DNA of 64,000 bases from Corynebacterium jeikeium (GCF_028609885.1 NZ_CP063195.1:1674001-1738000), one strand, 5' to 3'. Counted from the stretch's first letter, positions 10,382 through 20,042 are shown. Numbers and translations: made by a program. The notes: generated by a model not told the origin, from the letters alone.

Positions 10382-11761
10382 GGGTTAATAGACAAAAAGT
10401 GTGTCCGCATCCCAGCATAACCGCAGAACACACCCCACAAATCACCGCATAATAGCTCCCCGAAAGCTATTCCCCACACCATCCCACACCTCCGGCCACA
10501 TCTGTGCTAAACGCACACCGGTTGGATTAAAGGATGACCACCAACCGACCCAGCTGCCCACTATGCAGCAACAACACAAAGAAAAACGGCACCACCAGCA
10601 AAGGAACAACCCGCTGGCGCTGCACCAAATGCGGACACTCCTTTACCCGCAGCACCCAAACACACAACAAAAACGCCGCTACCATGACCTGGTTCATCCA
10701 ATGGATCACCGGCACCCAACCACTGACACAGATTGCAGTTACACAAAACGTCTCAGCAAAAACACTGCAACGCCGCTTCCACTGGTGCTGGTGGATCATC
10801 CCCACACCCACCATCGATACTTTCCGTATCTACGACCAGATCTTCCTGGACGCGACCTACCTAAGGTCCGGCTGCCTCCTTATCGCTGCCAGCAAAACCC
10901 ACGTCATCAACTGGACCTGGGCCAGACAAGAAACCACCGCCGCCTACACCGAACTACTACGCCCCATTGCCGCACCACTTGTCGCAGTGACAGACGGCGG
11001 ACAAGGCGCCCAATCAGCCATCCACCACTGCTGGCCGACAACACGCATCCAACGCTGCCTCGTCCACGCCCAACGAACAGTCCGCCGCCATACCACCAGC
11101 AATCCCCGCACCGACGCAGGCAAAACCATCTACCGCCTAGCCCTGAAACTCACTCGCATCACAGACCTTGACCACGCAGCCGAATGGGTCACCCACCTGC
11201 ACGAATTCAACCACACCTACCAGGTGTGGATGAACGAGAAAACCACCATCCGCGACCCTGCCACCGGTGCCTACAGCAGGGTCTACACCCACCAACGCGT
11301 CCGAGCGGCCTATCAGTCATTACTATCCCTACACCGCAGGGACCTGTTGTTTACCTACCTGCAACCACCACCAACAACCATCAATCCTGACGGACTAGCA
11401 GCGACAACAAACAGTCTCGAAGGCGGCATCAACGCCCCAATAAAAGAACTGGCCCGCAGACACCGCGGATTATCACTACCGCATCAACGCACAGTGATGG
11501 ATTGGTGGCTGTACCTACATACAGAAGTCCCTGACGATCCGGTCAAGATCGCCAGGGACCAGCGATGGGGTCAAGACGCACTTTCCACAGCAACAAACTT
11601 GATCACCCACGACACCACAGCCACTACCAATGACATCGGTGCACCAGCAGAATACGACACCGCCATCGACACCAGCTACCAACACAACCTCGGCATCCAA
11701 AAAGGCTGGGTCAAATAACCACGACACACCCGGGAAAGACACACATTTTGTCCTTTAACCC
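10382..11761 (+). mobile_element. IS1249-like insertion sequence (IS256 family)
   Basis: About 1.38 kb, bounded by imperfect 24-bp terminal inverted repeats. The left end is 10382-10405 (GGGTTAATAGACAAAAAGTG...) and the right end is 11738-11761; they match at 21 of 24 positions. It is flanked by an 8-bp target duplication TAATAAGA (10374-10381 and 11762-11769). It carries a single transposase gene. IS1249 is known from Corynebacterium, where two copies bracket erm(X) in Tn5432; here only one copy is seen. Confidence 0.9.
10534..11718 (+). CDS. tnp: IS1249-like transposase
   Basis: 394 residues. An N-terminal zinc ribbon has Cys pairs at 8/11 and 30/33 (CPLC...CTKC). The downstream catalytic domain shows DDE-type acidic residues in FLDATY, TDGGQGAQSA and TTNSLEGGIN, the pattern of the IS1249 group of IS256-family transposases. 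Full length and uninterrupted, so probably functional. The reading frame has a notably A/C-rich codon style compared with the neighbouring core genes, consistent with acquisition. Confidence 0.93.
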   Translation: MTTNRPSCPLCSNNTKKNGTTSKGTTRWRCTKCGHSFTRSTQTHNKNAATMTWFIQWITGTQPLTQIAVTQNVSAKTLQRRFHWCWWIIPTPTIDTFRIYDQIFLDATYLRSGCLLIAASKTHVINWTWARQETTAAYTELLRPIAAPLVAVTDGGQGAQSAIHHCWPTTRIQRCLVHAQRTVRRHTTSNPRTDAGKTIYRLALKLTRITDLDHAAEWVTHLHEFNHTYQVWMNEKTTIRDPATGAYSRVYTHQRVRAAYQSLLSLHRRDLLFTYLQPPPTTINPDGLAATTNSLEGGINAPIKELARRHRGLSLPHQRTVMDWWLYLHTEVPDDPVKIARDQRWGQDALSTATNLITHDTTATTNDIGAPAEYDTAIDTSYQHNLGIQKGWVK

Positions 11762-11769
11762 TAATAAGA

Positions 11770-11818
11770 AATCCCCGTGCCCAGTTTGCCACCAGTATGA
11801 CAGGGCTCGGGGATTCTT
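11770..11818. terminator. bidirectional terminator between methyltransferase gene and glgC
   Basis: Inverted repeat AATCCCCGTGCCC (11770-11782) and GGGCTCGGGGATT (11803-11815) with one mismatch, followed by CTT. It lies between convergent genes, and the IS1249-like element has been inserted between it and the methyltransferase stop codon. Confidence 0.7.
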
Positions 11819-11860
11819 CTTGGTTCGGTTCGCGTTAGACTACTGCGCTAAACCACTTCG

Positions 11861-13087
11861 CTAGACCACCACGTTCTTGCCAATACAGACCACGCCGCCC
11901 TTGGAGATGGTGAAGCGATCCTGATCACGGGCGCGATCCACGCCGATGATCTCGCCTGCAGAAACCTGAACGTTCTTGTCGATGATTGCGTGGCGCACCA
12001 CTGCCCCGCGGCCGATGCGCACGCCCGGCATAATCACGCAACCTTCGACAGAAGCGCCCTCTTCCACAACCACGTTTTCACTCAAAACGGAGTTGCGAAC
12101 CGTGCCAGCGGAGATGATGCAGCCCGCCGATACCATTGAGGACTGGGCGATGCCGCCCTTGACGAACTTCGCGGGCGGAAGGTTACCCGTCTCCGCAGTG
12201 TGGATCGGCCACTGCTGGTTGTACAGGTTAAACACCGGGTGCACGCTGATCAGGTCCATGTGAGCCTCGTAGAACGCATCAACAGTACCCACATCGCGCC
12301 AATAGCCCTTATCGCGCTCGGTCTCGCCCGGCACGTAGTTGTTGGAGAAGTCATAAACGTATGCCTCCCCGCGGTCGACCAGTCGCGGGATGATGTCGCC
12401 ACCCATGTCGTGGTTAGAGTTCTCATCCTCGGAGTCCTCCTTCAGCGCATCAATCAGCGTCTGCGCGGTGAAGACGTAGTTACCCATGGAGGCAAAGGAG
12501 ACCTCCGGGTCGTCCGGCACACTCGGCGGCTCCGCAGGCTTCTCCAGGAACTGCTCGATCTTGTTGTCATCGTCCGCCTGGATCACGCCGAACGCCGTTG
12601 CTTCATGACGCGGTACACGAAGTCCAGCGACGGTAACACCAGCACCGGCCTTAATATGCTCCTGAACCATCTGCTCCGGGTCCATGCGGTAGACATGGTC
12701 CGCACCGAAGACGATGATGTAGTCCGGCTGCTCGTCATATACAAGGTTGAGGGACTGCAGAATCGCGTCCGCAGAGCCGGTGAACCAGCGCTTGCCCAGT
12801 CGCTGCTGCGCCGGAACCGGAGTGATGTACTGACCGGTAAGGCCGGACAGCTGCCACGACTGGGAGATGTGGCGGTCCAGGGAGTGCGACTTGTACTGGG
12901 TCAGCACGCAGATCTTGTAGTAACCGGCGTTGACCAGGTTGGATAGCACGAAATCGATCAGGCGATAGTTACCGCCAAAGGGGACGGCAGGCTTAGCACG
13001 GTCGGCGGTGAAAGGGTACAGGCGCTTACCCTCGCCACCGGCAAGGACAATGGACAGGACGTTTGATCTGCTCTTCACACTTTCCAA
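11861..13087 (-). CDS. glgC: glucose-1-phosphate adenylyltransferase
   Basis: 408 residues, normal for bacterial GlgC. It makes ADP-glucose from glucose-1-phosphate and ATP for glycogen or maltose-1-phosphate synthesis. Motifs: the nucleotide-binding [23 protein letters not shown] near the N-terminus, [16 protein letters not shown], and a C-terminal left-handed beta-helix (repeats such as [16 protein letters not shown]). Divergently transcribed from glgA across a 148-bp intergenic region, as in C. glutamicum and M. tuberculosis. Confidence 0.97.
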   Translation of the reverse strand: MESVKSRSNVLSIVLAGGEGKRLYPFTADRAKPAVPFGGNYRLIDFVLSNLVNAGYYKICVLTQYKSHSLDRHISQSWQLSGLTGQYITPVPAQQRLGKRWFTGSADAILQSLNLVYDEQPDYIIVFGADHVYRMDPEQMVQEHIKAGAGVTVAGLRVPRHEATAFGVIQADDDNKIEQFLEKPAEPPSVPDDPEVSFASMGNYVFTAQTLIDALKEDSEDENSNHDMGGDIIPRLVDRGEAYVYDFSNNYVPGETERDKGYWRDVGTVDAFYEAHMDLISVHPVFNLYNQQWPIHTAETGNLPPAKFVKGGIAQSSMVSAGCIISAGTVRNSVLSENVVVEEGASVEGCVIMPGVRIGRGAVVRHAIIDKNVQVSAGEIIGVDRARDQDRFTISKGGVVCIGKNVVV

Positions 13088-13235
13088 CCTAGCGATACAG
13101 CATTACTTTTGCTTGCCAAGCAGCCAATCTGGTAACCACCCGCTGCCCCCTAACTACTCGCTAACTGCTCGCGCGCAGCGAAGCGCCCGTTTAGTTGCCA
13201 AGACAGGTGAACGTCCGCCCGGTTAATCTGGAGGC

Positions 13236-14420
13236 ATGCGTATCGCCATGCTGACAAAGGAATACCCTCCAGAGATCTACGGTGGTGCCGGTGTGCACGT
13301 CACCGAGTTGGTTCGTTACATGCGGAAGCTCGAGCACGTGGACGTGCACTGCATGGGTGGGCCACGCGAGGAGCAGGATGTTTACGTGCACGGGGTAGAC
13401 CCGGAGCTCACCGAGGCCAATGGTTCCATCAAGACCCTTTCCACCGGCCTGCGCATGGCGAACTCTTTGGGCGACGCCGAAGTTGTCCACTCACACACCT
13501 GGTACACCGGCCTGGGAGGCCACGTTGGTGGACTGTTAAACGGTATCCCCCATGTGGCCACCGCTCACTCCCTGGAACCGCACCGTCCATGGAAGCGTGA
13601 ACAGCTCGGAGGCGGATACGACGTCTCCTCCTGGTCGGAGAAGAACGCGATGGAAAACGCGGACGCCGTCATCGCCGTGTCCGCCAAGATGAAGGAATCC
13701 ATCCTCGACGCATACCCAGCCATCGATCCGGACCGCATCCACGTCGTGCTCAACGGCATCGACTCCGAACTGTGGCAACCCCGCCCAACCTTCGAGGCGG
13801 CCGTGGAAGCTGGCAATCGATCCGTACTCACGGAGCTGGGCGTCGATCCCAATCGCCCCATCATCTCCTTTGTCGGACGCATCACGCGCCAGAAGGGGGT
13901 GCCACACCTTCTCAAGGCGGTGGCTCACCTGGACCCGGAAATCCAGGTTGTGCTGTGCGCGGGCGCTCCGGATACCCCAGAGATCGAGGCTGAGGTCACC
14001 GCGCTAGTCGAGAAACTACAGTCAGAACGCGACGGGGTGTACTGGGTGAAGGAAATGATGGACAAGCCGCACCTGCAGGAGATCCTGTCGGCCTCCGATG
14101 CGTTCCTGTGCCCTTCCATCTATGAGCCTTTGGGCATCGTGAACCTGGAAGCCATGGCGTGCGGCACAGCCGTTGTGGCCTCCGACGTGGGCGGCATTCC
14201 GGAGGTTGTCGTCGACGGGGAAACCGGTACTTTGGTCCACTACGACGAGAACGACCCGGAGACTTTCGAGCGTGGTCTGGCCGACGCAACGAATGCTCTC
14301 GTAGCGGATCAACAGAAGGTACGAGCCTTCGGAGAAGCCGGCCGCCAGCGCGCGGTAACGACCTTCAGTTGGGCCACCATCGCAGAGCAGACTCTGGACG
14401 TTTACAGGTCCCTGCTTTAA
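13236..14420 (+). CDS. glgA: GT4-family glycogen synthase / maltose-1-phosphate synthase (GlgA/GlgM)
   Basis: 394 residues, GT-B fold. The N-terminal half begins MRIAMLTKEYPPEIYGGAGVHVTEL. The C-terminal donor-binding half has GRITRQKGVPHLLKA and the EX7E-type stretch PSIYEPLGIVNLEAMACGTA. Actinobacterial homologues were named GlgA and later GlgM when ADP-glucose and glucose-1-phosphate were shown to be condensed to maltose-1-phosphate (established for mycobacteria); sequence alone does not separate these roles. Divergent from glgC, which makes its ADP-glucose donor. Confidence 0.93.
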   Translation: MRIAMLTKEYPPEIYGGAGVHVTELVRYMRKLEHVDVHCMGGPREEQDVYVHGVDPELTEANGSIKTLSTGLRMANSLGDAEVVHSHTWYTGLGGHVGGLLNGIPHVATAHSLEPHRPWKREQLGGGYDVSSWSEKNAMENADAVIAVSAKMKESILDAYPAIDPDRIHVVLNGIDSELWQPRPTFEAAVEAGNRSVLTELGVDPNRPIISFVGRITRQKGVPHLLKAVAHLDPEIQVVLCAGAPDTPEIEAEVTALVEKLQSERDGVYWVKEMMDKPHLQEILSASDAFLCPSIYEPLGIVNLEAMACGTAVVASDVGGIPEVVVDGETGTLVHYDENDPETFERGLADATNALVADQQKVRAFGEAGRQRAVTTFSWATIAEQTLDVYRSLL

Positions 14421-14435
14421 ACCGAATCCGCTGGT

Positions 14436-16013
14436 ATGAATGGGAGCATGCACTCTTCCTCCCATAAGCACCGCCCGGAACTGCACATCACCGCAGAAAC
14501 GGGGGTGCTGGAAGCCCCCGCGGGCGCCGTCTTTACCGGCGACGCTCTGCATGTATTCCACCAGTTCCGCCCCCGCGCCACCGAAGGGTCGCGCTGGGCA
14601 CATCAGGTGGCCTCGGAAGCGACATACGACTGGGACATTTGCGACGACGTCGTAGTTCCTAACCAGGGGCTACCCGCGCAGGGCGATGCCGCCGAAGGTA
14701 GCGCTAACGGTGCCCCCAACGGCGCCGAGGTGGACATCCTTGCCGGCGCGTCAGTCCCGATGGGCCTCGGAGCCGAACTCTTTTTCGTCACCACTCGCGC
14801 CACAGACGAGGCATCTGCAGACCAGGTTCTGGCTGCGGACATCCCCCACGGCCAGCGCGGCCCCCGCACCTTCACCATCGAGCGTGCGGAGATCCCAAAT
14901 TTGACGGAGGCCACTGAGGTTTCGGACGATCCAAGCCTGCCGGACCCCCACGTCCGCCGCCTGGGACCGATCGACATCGACGATTCCTCCTACCCTGTGG
15001 AAAATCTGGTGACCCCCAGCGTCATTCGCCACGACGATCCCGCCAATCCTGACGAAGAATGGCTAATGCTCGCCCTCTCCCTCACCGGCGACAAGGACGC
15101 ACAGATCGTCGTCCTGCGCTCTGCAGACCGCCAGCACTGGCGCGTTCTAGGCCCCATCGAGCTGTCCGCTGAGGCCGCCCTGCGCCCCGGCCGCCCGTTC
15201 GCTCCGCGCATTGTTTCTATGGTGGACGCCGAATCCTCCGTCCGTCGCGATGTCCTTTTCGTGACCTTCCCCGGCGACGCTGGGGAATCCGATGAGGTCG
15301 CGGGCTACATCGTCGGCAACCTCAGCGGCACGTCGTTCAGCCTGACCAGCCCGTACACCGTCATCGACTTCGGCCATGACTTCACGCGCCCCCGCGTGAT
15401 CGACCACTCCACCCCAGTGATGTTCGGCCTGGTGGGCGCCCACCCTTCGCTGGATGGGCAGTGGGCGAACTGCCTGTCGGCACCGCGTTACCTCACGCTA
15501 GTGGACGGCGAACTATTCCAGGACGTCGTCGGCGCCCCGACCGCCGTGCGCACATTCTCTGACTACGCATTCCTCTGGGCCGCCCAGCTGGATGCCACCC
15601 AGGGGCAAATCGACGTCGACGTGACGGACGATTCCGGGCAGGTGATCGCGACGATCAGCTACACCAACGACTCCGTCTCTGTCACCCGCTTGGGTGTGGA
15701 CACGCGCACCGCGCCGCTGAAGGATGCGGATTCGGATACGCTAACGATCTTCCTCGACGGGCCAGTGTGTGAGGTTTTCGCTGACGGCGGTGCGGTGACG
15801 CTTACCAGCGCTATTCCGGCACACTCACAGATCTCCGACATCGATGTGCGAGCTACGGGTGGAGCAAAGATCATCTCCTCCATGCAAACCGCCGGCCGGC
15901 ACCTCATGCGTATGCAGGCGGGTCTAACTTCCCCGGAAGAGCAGGAGCGTTACATGGCTGAGGCTCTTATCGCTGATCGCGACGTAGCCGAGGGAATCCT
16001 CGACGAAGACTAG
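14436..16013 (+). CDS. GH32-fold protein lacking the catalytic acidic residues (probable pseudoenzyme)
   Basis: 525 residues, no signal peptide. The fold is that of family-32 beta-fructosidases: RPELHITAETG...VFTGDALHVFHQFRP...WAHQVA corresponds to the invertase N-terminal blade, NCLSAPRYLTL to the ALSLPRELTL strand, and the C-terminus to the beta-sandwich (IFLDGPVCEVFADGG). The nucleophile motif NDPNG reads E26-A-P-A-G30, so the catalytic Asp is Ala27. The RDP motif region reads NLVTPSVI, and the EC acid/base motif region (PFAPRIVS) has no Glu. Sucrase or levanase activity is therefore unlikely; a binding or regulatory role is inference. Starts 15 bp after glgA. Confidence 0.75.
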   Translation: MNGSMHSSSHKHRPELHITAETGVLEAPAGAVFTGDALHVFHQFRPRATEGSRWAHQVASEATYDWDICDDVVVPNQGLPAQGDAAEGSANGAPNGAEVDILAGASVPMGLGAELFFVTTRATDEASADQVLAADIPHGQRGPRTFTIERAEIPNLTEATEVSDDPSLPDPHVRRLGPIDIDDSSYPVENLVTPSVIRHDDPANPDEEWLMLALSLTGDKDAQIVVLRSADRQHWRVLGPIELSAEAALRPGRPFAPRIVSMVDAESSVRRDVLFVTFPGDAGESDEVAGYIVGNLSGTSFSLTSPYTVIDFGHDFTRPRVIDHSTPVMFGLVGAHPSLDGQWANCLSAPRYLTLVDGELFQDVVGAPTAVRTFSDYAFLWAAQLDATQGQIDVDVTDDSGQVIATISYTNDSVSVTRLGVDTRTAPLKDADSDTLTIFLDGPVCEVFADGGAVTLTSAIPAHSQISDIDVRATGGAKIISSMQTAGRHLMRMQAGLTSPEEQERYMAEALIADRDVAEGILDED

Positions 16014-16032
16014 CGGCAGCTCGCTGGCACGA

Positions 16033-16062
16033 AGCTAGCTCGGTGGTAGCGCGGAGCTAGCT
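16033..16062. terminator. hairpin between convergent genes
   Basis: Perfect 9-bp stem AGCTAGCTC (16033-16041) and GAGCTAGCT (16054-16062) with a 12-nt loop. It overlaps the last codons of the minus-strand methyltransferase gene. No T run follows, so termination strength is uncertain. Confidence 0.4.
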
Positions 16063-16932
16063 GTTAGCCTTCGCTAGGCGCGTAATAGCTGCGCGGGCTG
16101 TGACCTCCATGGTCTCCGGCAAGGCGGCAATGCGCTCCTGCAAGACATCCGGGTGGATGTGGCGAGCCGAGGGACTCATGCCGATCTGCGCGGCGATGGA
16201 AGCCTGATCCAACTGCATCGGGAACTCGATATGCTCGGGCTCCCCCACCGGCACCAGGTGACCGGATGCCTGATTGATCATCCGCTCGACCTTGCCTTCC
16301 TCCACGTCCAGAATTCCCAGCGGCTCACGTAGCTCCCCTAGGTGACCGACGTCCGCGGTCAGGACAACCACCTGTCCCTCCGGCGTAAGGATGCGGGCGA
16401 ACTCTGCCGCATTACGCGGTGCGAAGACAACCATGATGGCGTCAACACTTTCCGAAAGAATCGGTAGGCGCGACCAGGCGTCGGCCACGACGGCCCCGAC
16501 CCGAGAGTGCGACGTGGCCAGGCGCTTCGCCGCCGCGGTAGACACATCGATACCTACGCCGCGGGAGCGCTCGATCGTGTCGAGAGTGTGTGCTAGGTAG
16601 TAACCCGTGCCGGCGCCGATCTCTACGATGGACGGAGCGTGTTCAGCGGCGACATTGCCGTCATCCAAAACGTTCTCAACGTTGGCGGTAACGGCTTCCA
16701 CGAAGGGAGCAAAGTGTCCACCGGAGAGGAAGGTCTCGCGAGCGTCGATCATCGATGCATCGTCGCCCGAATAACGCAGGCCGGAGCCTCCCGCGAGAGT
16801 CACATAGCCCTGCCGTGCGACGTCGTAACTGTGGCCGGATTCGGAAACCAGAGTGCGCCACTCGTCATCGCCGGCGCTCAAGCGCGAACCGTCTACTGGG
16901 TCGGCAAGGAGGTCAATGACATCTGCAAGCAC
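16057..16932 (-). CDS. 23S rRNA (guanine-N1)-methyltransferase homologue (RlmA/TlrB family)
   Basis: 291 residues. The family N-terminus is recognisable (GHSYDVARQGYVTL), followed by DDASMIDARETFLSGGHFAPF and a class I SAM-binding motif IVEIGAGTGYYLAHTL (~102-117). In RlmA/TlrB the N-terminal zinc finger uses Cys residues before GHSFD; here those positions read LADPVDGS and LVSESGH, so the finger lacks its Cys ligands. The target (G745/G748-type methylation of helix 35) is therefore a family-based guess. Convergent with the GH32-like gene. Confidence 0.8.
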   Translation of the reverse strand: MLADVIDLLADPVDGSRLSAGDDEWRTLVSESGHSYDVARQGYVTLAGGSGLRYSGDDASMIDARETFLSGGHFAPFVEAVTANVENVLDDGNVAAEHAPSIVEIGAGTGYYLAHTLDTIERSRGVGIDVSTAAAKRLATSHSRVGAVVADAWSRLPILSESVDAIMVVFAPRNAAEFARILTPEGQVVVLTADVGHLGELREPLGILDVEEGKVERMINQASGHLVPVGEPEHIEFPMQLDQASIAAQIGMSPSARHIHPDVLQERIAALPETMEVTARAAITRLAKANS

Positions 16933-17076
16933 GAACAGATTCCTTCCTGAAGATTCTTATGAGACTCCCACGCGGGTGGGGATCGAACAAGCGACCACCC
17001 CATCGTAAACCGTCCACTGTCCGAAATGTATATCGGGCAGGTGTCTAGCCGCGGGTGGGCTGGCGCGCCACCGAAA

Positions 17077-18555
17077 CTAGTGCATCAACCACTGCACCAG
17101 CGTGCGCGCGCCGAAGCCAGTGCCCACCGGGGTGACTTCGTCGTAGGTGGATTCCGCGCGTCCCGGGCCGGCGATGTCCAGGTGGATCAGCGGCACGCCA
17201 CGGGTGAATCGGCGCAGGAACATCGCGGCGGTGGTCGCACCCGGCCCCTTCGGTGTCTGGCGCACGTCGGCGATCTTGGAGGTCACGTTCTCCTCCAAGT
17301 ACTCCTGCATCGGCATTGGCCACCAGCGCTCGCCCACGATGGCGCCGCGACGGGCGAGCTTCACACCCGCCCCCCAGTTATCGGAGAACACAGCACCCGT
17401 GCGCAGGCCTAGCGCGACCTTGGCCGCGCCCGTCAGAGTCGCAACAGTCACCACGGCGGCGGGCTTGTACTTCTTCGCCCCGTAGCTCACAGCATCGGCT
17501 AGGATCATACGACCCTCTGCATCGGTGTTCGTCACCTCGGAGGTTAGGCCACCGTAGTGTTCCACCACGTCTCCTGGGCGGTAGGACTTTCCATCGATCA
17601 TGTTTTCCGCCGCCGGGATCAGCGCTACGACCTTACGGGGCACCTGCTGCTCGGCCAGAGCACGGAAGGCAGCAATGACACTAGCTCCGCCGGTCATGTC
17701 GGTACGCATGGTGTCCATGCCCGCAGCCGGCTTCACGCTGATACCGCCCGTATCGAAAGTCACGCCTTTGCCCACCAGCACGGCAGTACGACGGCGGCGG
17801 CGCTGGTCCACCTTCTGCGGATCCCACACCAGCTCGATTAGCATCGGCGGGCGAGAGGAACCTCCGCCGACTGCCAAAATGCCGCCAAATCCCTTGTCCT
17901 TCAGCCAGCCTGCGTCGCGCAGACGCACCTTCACACCATCCAGGTCTTCCACGGCCTTCTTGGCCTGAATTGCCAGCCACTCAGGGGACTTCACGTTGGC
18001 AGGCGCATTCGCCAGATCGCGGGATAGGCAGGTCGCTTTACCCAAGGCCTTGCCTTCGTTCACTGCGGCGACGTAGTCATTCGTGTCGAAACCGTCGAAC
18101 TCATAGCCTTCCGGCAACACGATGTGGACGTCGCGCACGCGGGCGGGCTTGCGCTTATTAGTGGTGATGAAGCTGTGGTTCCCAACGATCAGACCAATGA
18201 CCAAGGAGCGGACGTTGGCGGGGGTAAACTCCTCCGGCAGATGCACCTGCACAATGTGCTTCTTCGCGCGCACAGGGTGACCGTCGACAACCTTGCCGAT
18301 GCGGCGCACCAGACGGGCACCGGCGCCCCGCCAGCCGTCCTCTAGAAACTCTCGGCCGTCGCTGAGATCCAGCGGGCGGCTCGGCTCCTTCGGCACCCAT
18401 GCCACCCATTGGCCGGTAGCGTCCAACTCAACCTCGCCCGGCGCGTTCGTGCCAGTTGCAGCCTTCACCTGCGTTTCGATGATTTCGGAGCCCTCCGCGC
18501 GCGGGCCGATCGTCACACGGGTCACTTTCTGCGGAATGCTTGGAATCGGTGCCAT
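17077..18555 (-). CDS. pepA: leucyl aminopeptidase, M17 family
   Basis: 492 residues. The C-terminal catalytic domain carries the metal ligands in LVGKGVTFDTGGISVKPAAGMDTMRTDMTGG (interrupted here by description: Lys, Asp and the GGISVK stretch) and the signature NTDAEGRMILADAVSYG. It cleaves N-terminal residues from peptides using two zinc or manganese ions, usually as a cytosolic hexamer. It starts 3 bp after the DivIVA-like gene stop, so the two are probably co-transcribed. Confidence 0.93.
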   Translation of the reverse strand: MAPIPSIPQKVTRVTIGPRAEGSEIIETQVKAATGTNAPGEVELDATGQWVAWVPKEPSRPLDLSDGREFLEDGWRGAGARLVRRIGKVVDGHPVRAKKHIVQVHLPEEFTPANVRSLVIGLIVGNHSFITTNKRKPARVRDVHIVLPEGYEFDGFDTNDYVAAVNEGKALGKATCLSRDLANAPANVKSPEWLAIQAKKAVEDLDGVKVRLRDAGWLKDKGFGGILAVGGGSSRPPMLIELVWDPQKVDQRRRRRTAVLVGKGVTFDTGGISVKPAAGMDTMRTDMTGGASVIAAFRALAEQQVPRKVVALIPAAENMIDGKSYRPGDVVEHYGGLTSEVTNTDAEGRMILADAVSYGAKKYKPAAVVTVATLTGAAKVALGLRTGAVFSDNWGAGVKLARRGAIVGERWWPMPMQEYLEENVTSKIADVRQTPKGPGATTAAMFLRRFTRGVPLIHLDIAGPGRAESTYDEVTPVGTGFGARTLVQWLMH

Positions 18556-18558
18556 TGC

Positions 18559-18924
18559 TTAACGCTCCTTATCACGGGGATCTGCGATGTCTGTTTCGGT
18601 ATTGCCGGTTTCAGCAGTGTGGTCCTCTGCAGTGTGGGTCACGGCGCCGACCTGCCGCTCCAATTCCTGGATGCGTCCGGCGAGGCGATCGATGTAGAAG
18701 TCCACTTCAGCTTGGTTGTAACCGCGAATCTCCAGAGAGAACCCGATGTCCCGGATTCCTTCGGGGGTTAGCGGGCCGTTCTCCAGGCTCTCCCAGTGCT
18801 GTAGCTTTGCGTTTCCCGCAGTGACGGGTGGCAGCGCCTCACCGCGGCCAAACACAGTACCGAGTAGATACACCAGGAGCGCGCCGACCAGGAACGCTCC
18901 GACGAGAGACAACAACCAAAACAT
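18559..18924 (-). CDS. small membrane-anchored DivIVA-domain protein
   Basis: 121 residues. One N-terminal transmembrane helix (FWLLSLVGAFLVGALLVYLL) is followed by a short soluble part containing EIRGYNQAEVDFYIDRLAGRIQELERQV. This resembles the DivIVA lipid-binding/coiled-coil motif (RGYdxxEVDxFLdrl). Such short proteins lie near glgA/gpgS in mycobacteria (Rv1209-like, from memory). A role in cell pole or envelope organisation is inference. Followed directly by the aminopeptidase gene. Confidence 0.8.
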   Translation of the reverse strand: MFWLLSLVGAFLVGALLVYLLGTVFGRGEALPPVTAGNAKLQHWESLENGPLTPEGIRDIGFSLEIRGYNQAEVDFYIDRLAGRIQELERQVGAVTHTAEDHTAETGNTETDIADPRDKER

Positions 18925-19020
18925 ACCTATTAATCTACCGCCTCTTAGGACCGCTTCGGCGGCATGTGGGGCCTTACTCCGTTCCTGCCCCCTCTGTCGG
19001 CCCCTCTGCCGGCCCCTCCG

Positions 19021-19878
19021 TCAGCGCTCCGTCGACAGGCCCTCGTCACCAAAGCGCCCCAGCTCTGCCTCAATCCGCTCTTGCTCCAGCGCCAGCTCCT
19101 CCTGTCGGATCTGGAGCTTCCGCACGTGGTTATCGTGCGCATCCACGCAAATTCTTACTGCTTCGGCGGGATCGTCAGTCACGTGGAACAGATCCACATC
19201 CTCTGGGGAGATCATGCCCTCTTCGACCAGTCGATCGCGGATCCAGTCGACCAGCCCACCCCAGAACTCCTTGCCGATCAGGATGATCGGGAACTTGCGG
19301 ATCTTTTCCGTCTGCACCATCACCAGAGCCTCGAACAGCTCGTCCAGGGTGCCGTAGCCACCGGGCAGGCAGATGAATGCCTGCGAGTACTTCAGGAACA
19401 TCGTCTTGCGCACGAAAAAGTAGCGGAAATTCAGCCCCAGATCCACCCATTGGTTCATGCCCTGCTCCATGGGGAGCTCGATGCCCAGGCCGATGGACAT
19501 GCCGCCGGATTCCTGCGCACCACGGTTCGGGGCTTCCATCAGCCCCGGCCCACCGCCGGTGATCGTCGCGTAGCCGGCCTCGTGGATCAGCCGACCCAGC
19601 TCCCGACCCTTTTCGTAGTACTCGTGGCCGGGCTTCACGCGCGCGGAGCCGAACACTGTGATGGCCTTCGGAATCTTTGCCAACGCACCAAACCCGTCGA
19701 CAAATTCGGACTGGATGCGCATAACGCGCCACGGATCGGTGTGCAGCCAATCAATGCTGGCCTGCTCCCCCAGCAGTCGCTGATCCGTTGTGGACTTCTG
19801 CTTCTGGCTGTGCCTCTTGCCGCGCAGCAGCATCGGTCCGCGGAGTCGGAATTCTCGGTTGTTGTCGCTGGTAGTCAT
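19021..19878 (-). CDS. LOG-family (TIGR00730) Rossmann-fold protein
   Basis: 285 residues. The diagnostic nucleotide-binding motif PGGYGTLDELFE lies near residue 180, with an upstream GGGPGLMEAPNRGA. LOG proteins hydrolyse nucleoside 5'-monophosphates, best known as cytokinin riboside phosphoribohydrolases; the mycobacterial Rv1205 homologue sits in the same chromosomal block (from memory). The first ~45 residues are a basic extension (RLRGPMLLRGKRHSQKQK). The physiological substrate here is unknown. Confidence 0.88.
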   Translation of the reverse strand: MTTSDNNREFRLRGPMLLRGKRHSQKQKSTTDQRLLGEQASIDWLHTDPWRVMRIQSEFVDGFGALAKIPKAITVFGSARVKPGHEYYEKGRELGRLIHEAGYATITGGGPGLMEAPNRGAQESGGMSIGLGIELPMEQGMNQWVDLGLNFRYFFVRKTMFLKYSQAFICLPGGYGTLDELFEALVMVQTEKIRKFPIILIGKEFWGGLVDWIRDRLVEEGMISPEDVDLFHVTDDPAEAVRICVDAHDNHVRKLQIRQEELALEQERIEAELGRFGDEGLSTER

Positions 19879-20042
19879 GCGTAGGTGTGCCTTAAATGTC
19901 TGGTCGATCTTTATATTTCTTTGTGGTTCTCACGCTACTGGTTGCAGGCTCGTGGCGCTCGTTATGGATATGACGCCATCACCCCTCCACCCAGCACACG
20001 CCTTTCCCCTATGGCACTCGTGGGGAGATAGGCGGAGAGGAT

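Noticed and set aside
16955..17030. tRNA-like string (GGGTGGGGATCGAAC and following) on the minus strand
   Set aside because: A T-loop-like word is present, but the T stem, anticodon stem and acceptor arms do not pair. Only the local hairpin CCCAC/GTGGG holds. Not called as a tRNA.
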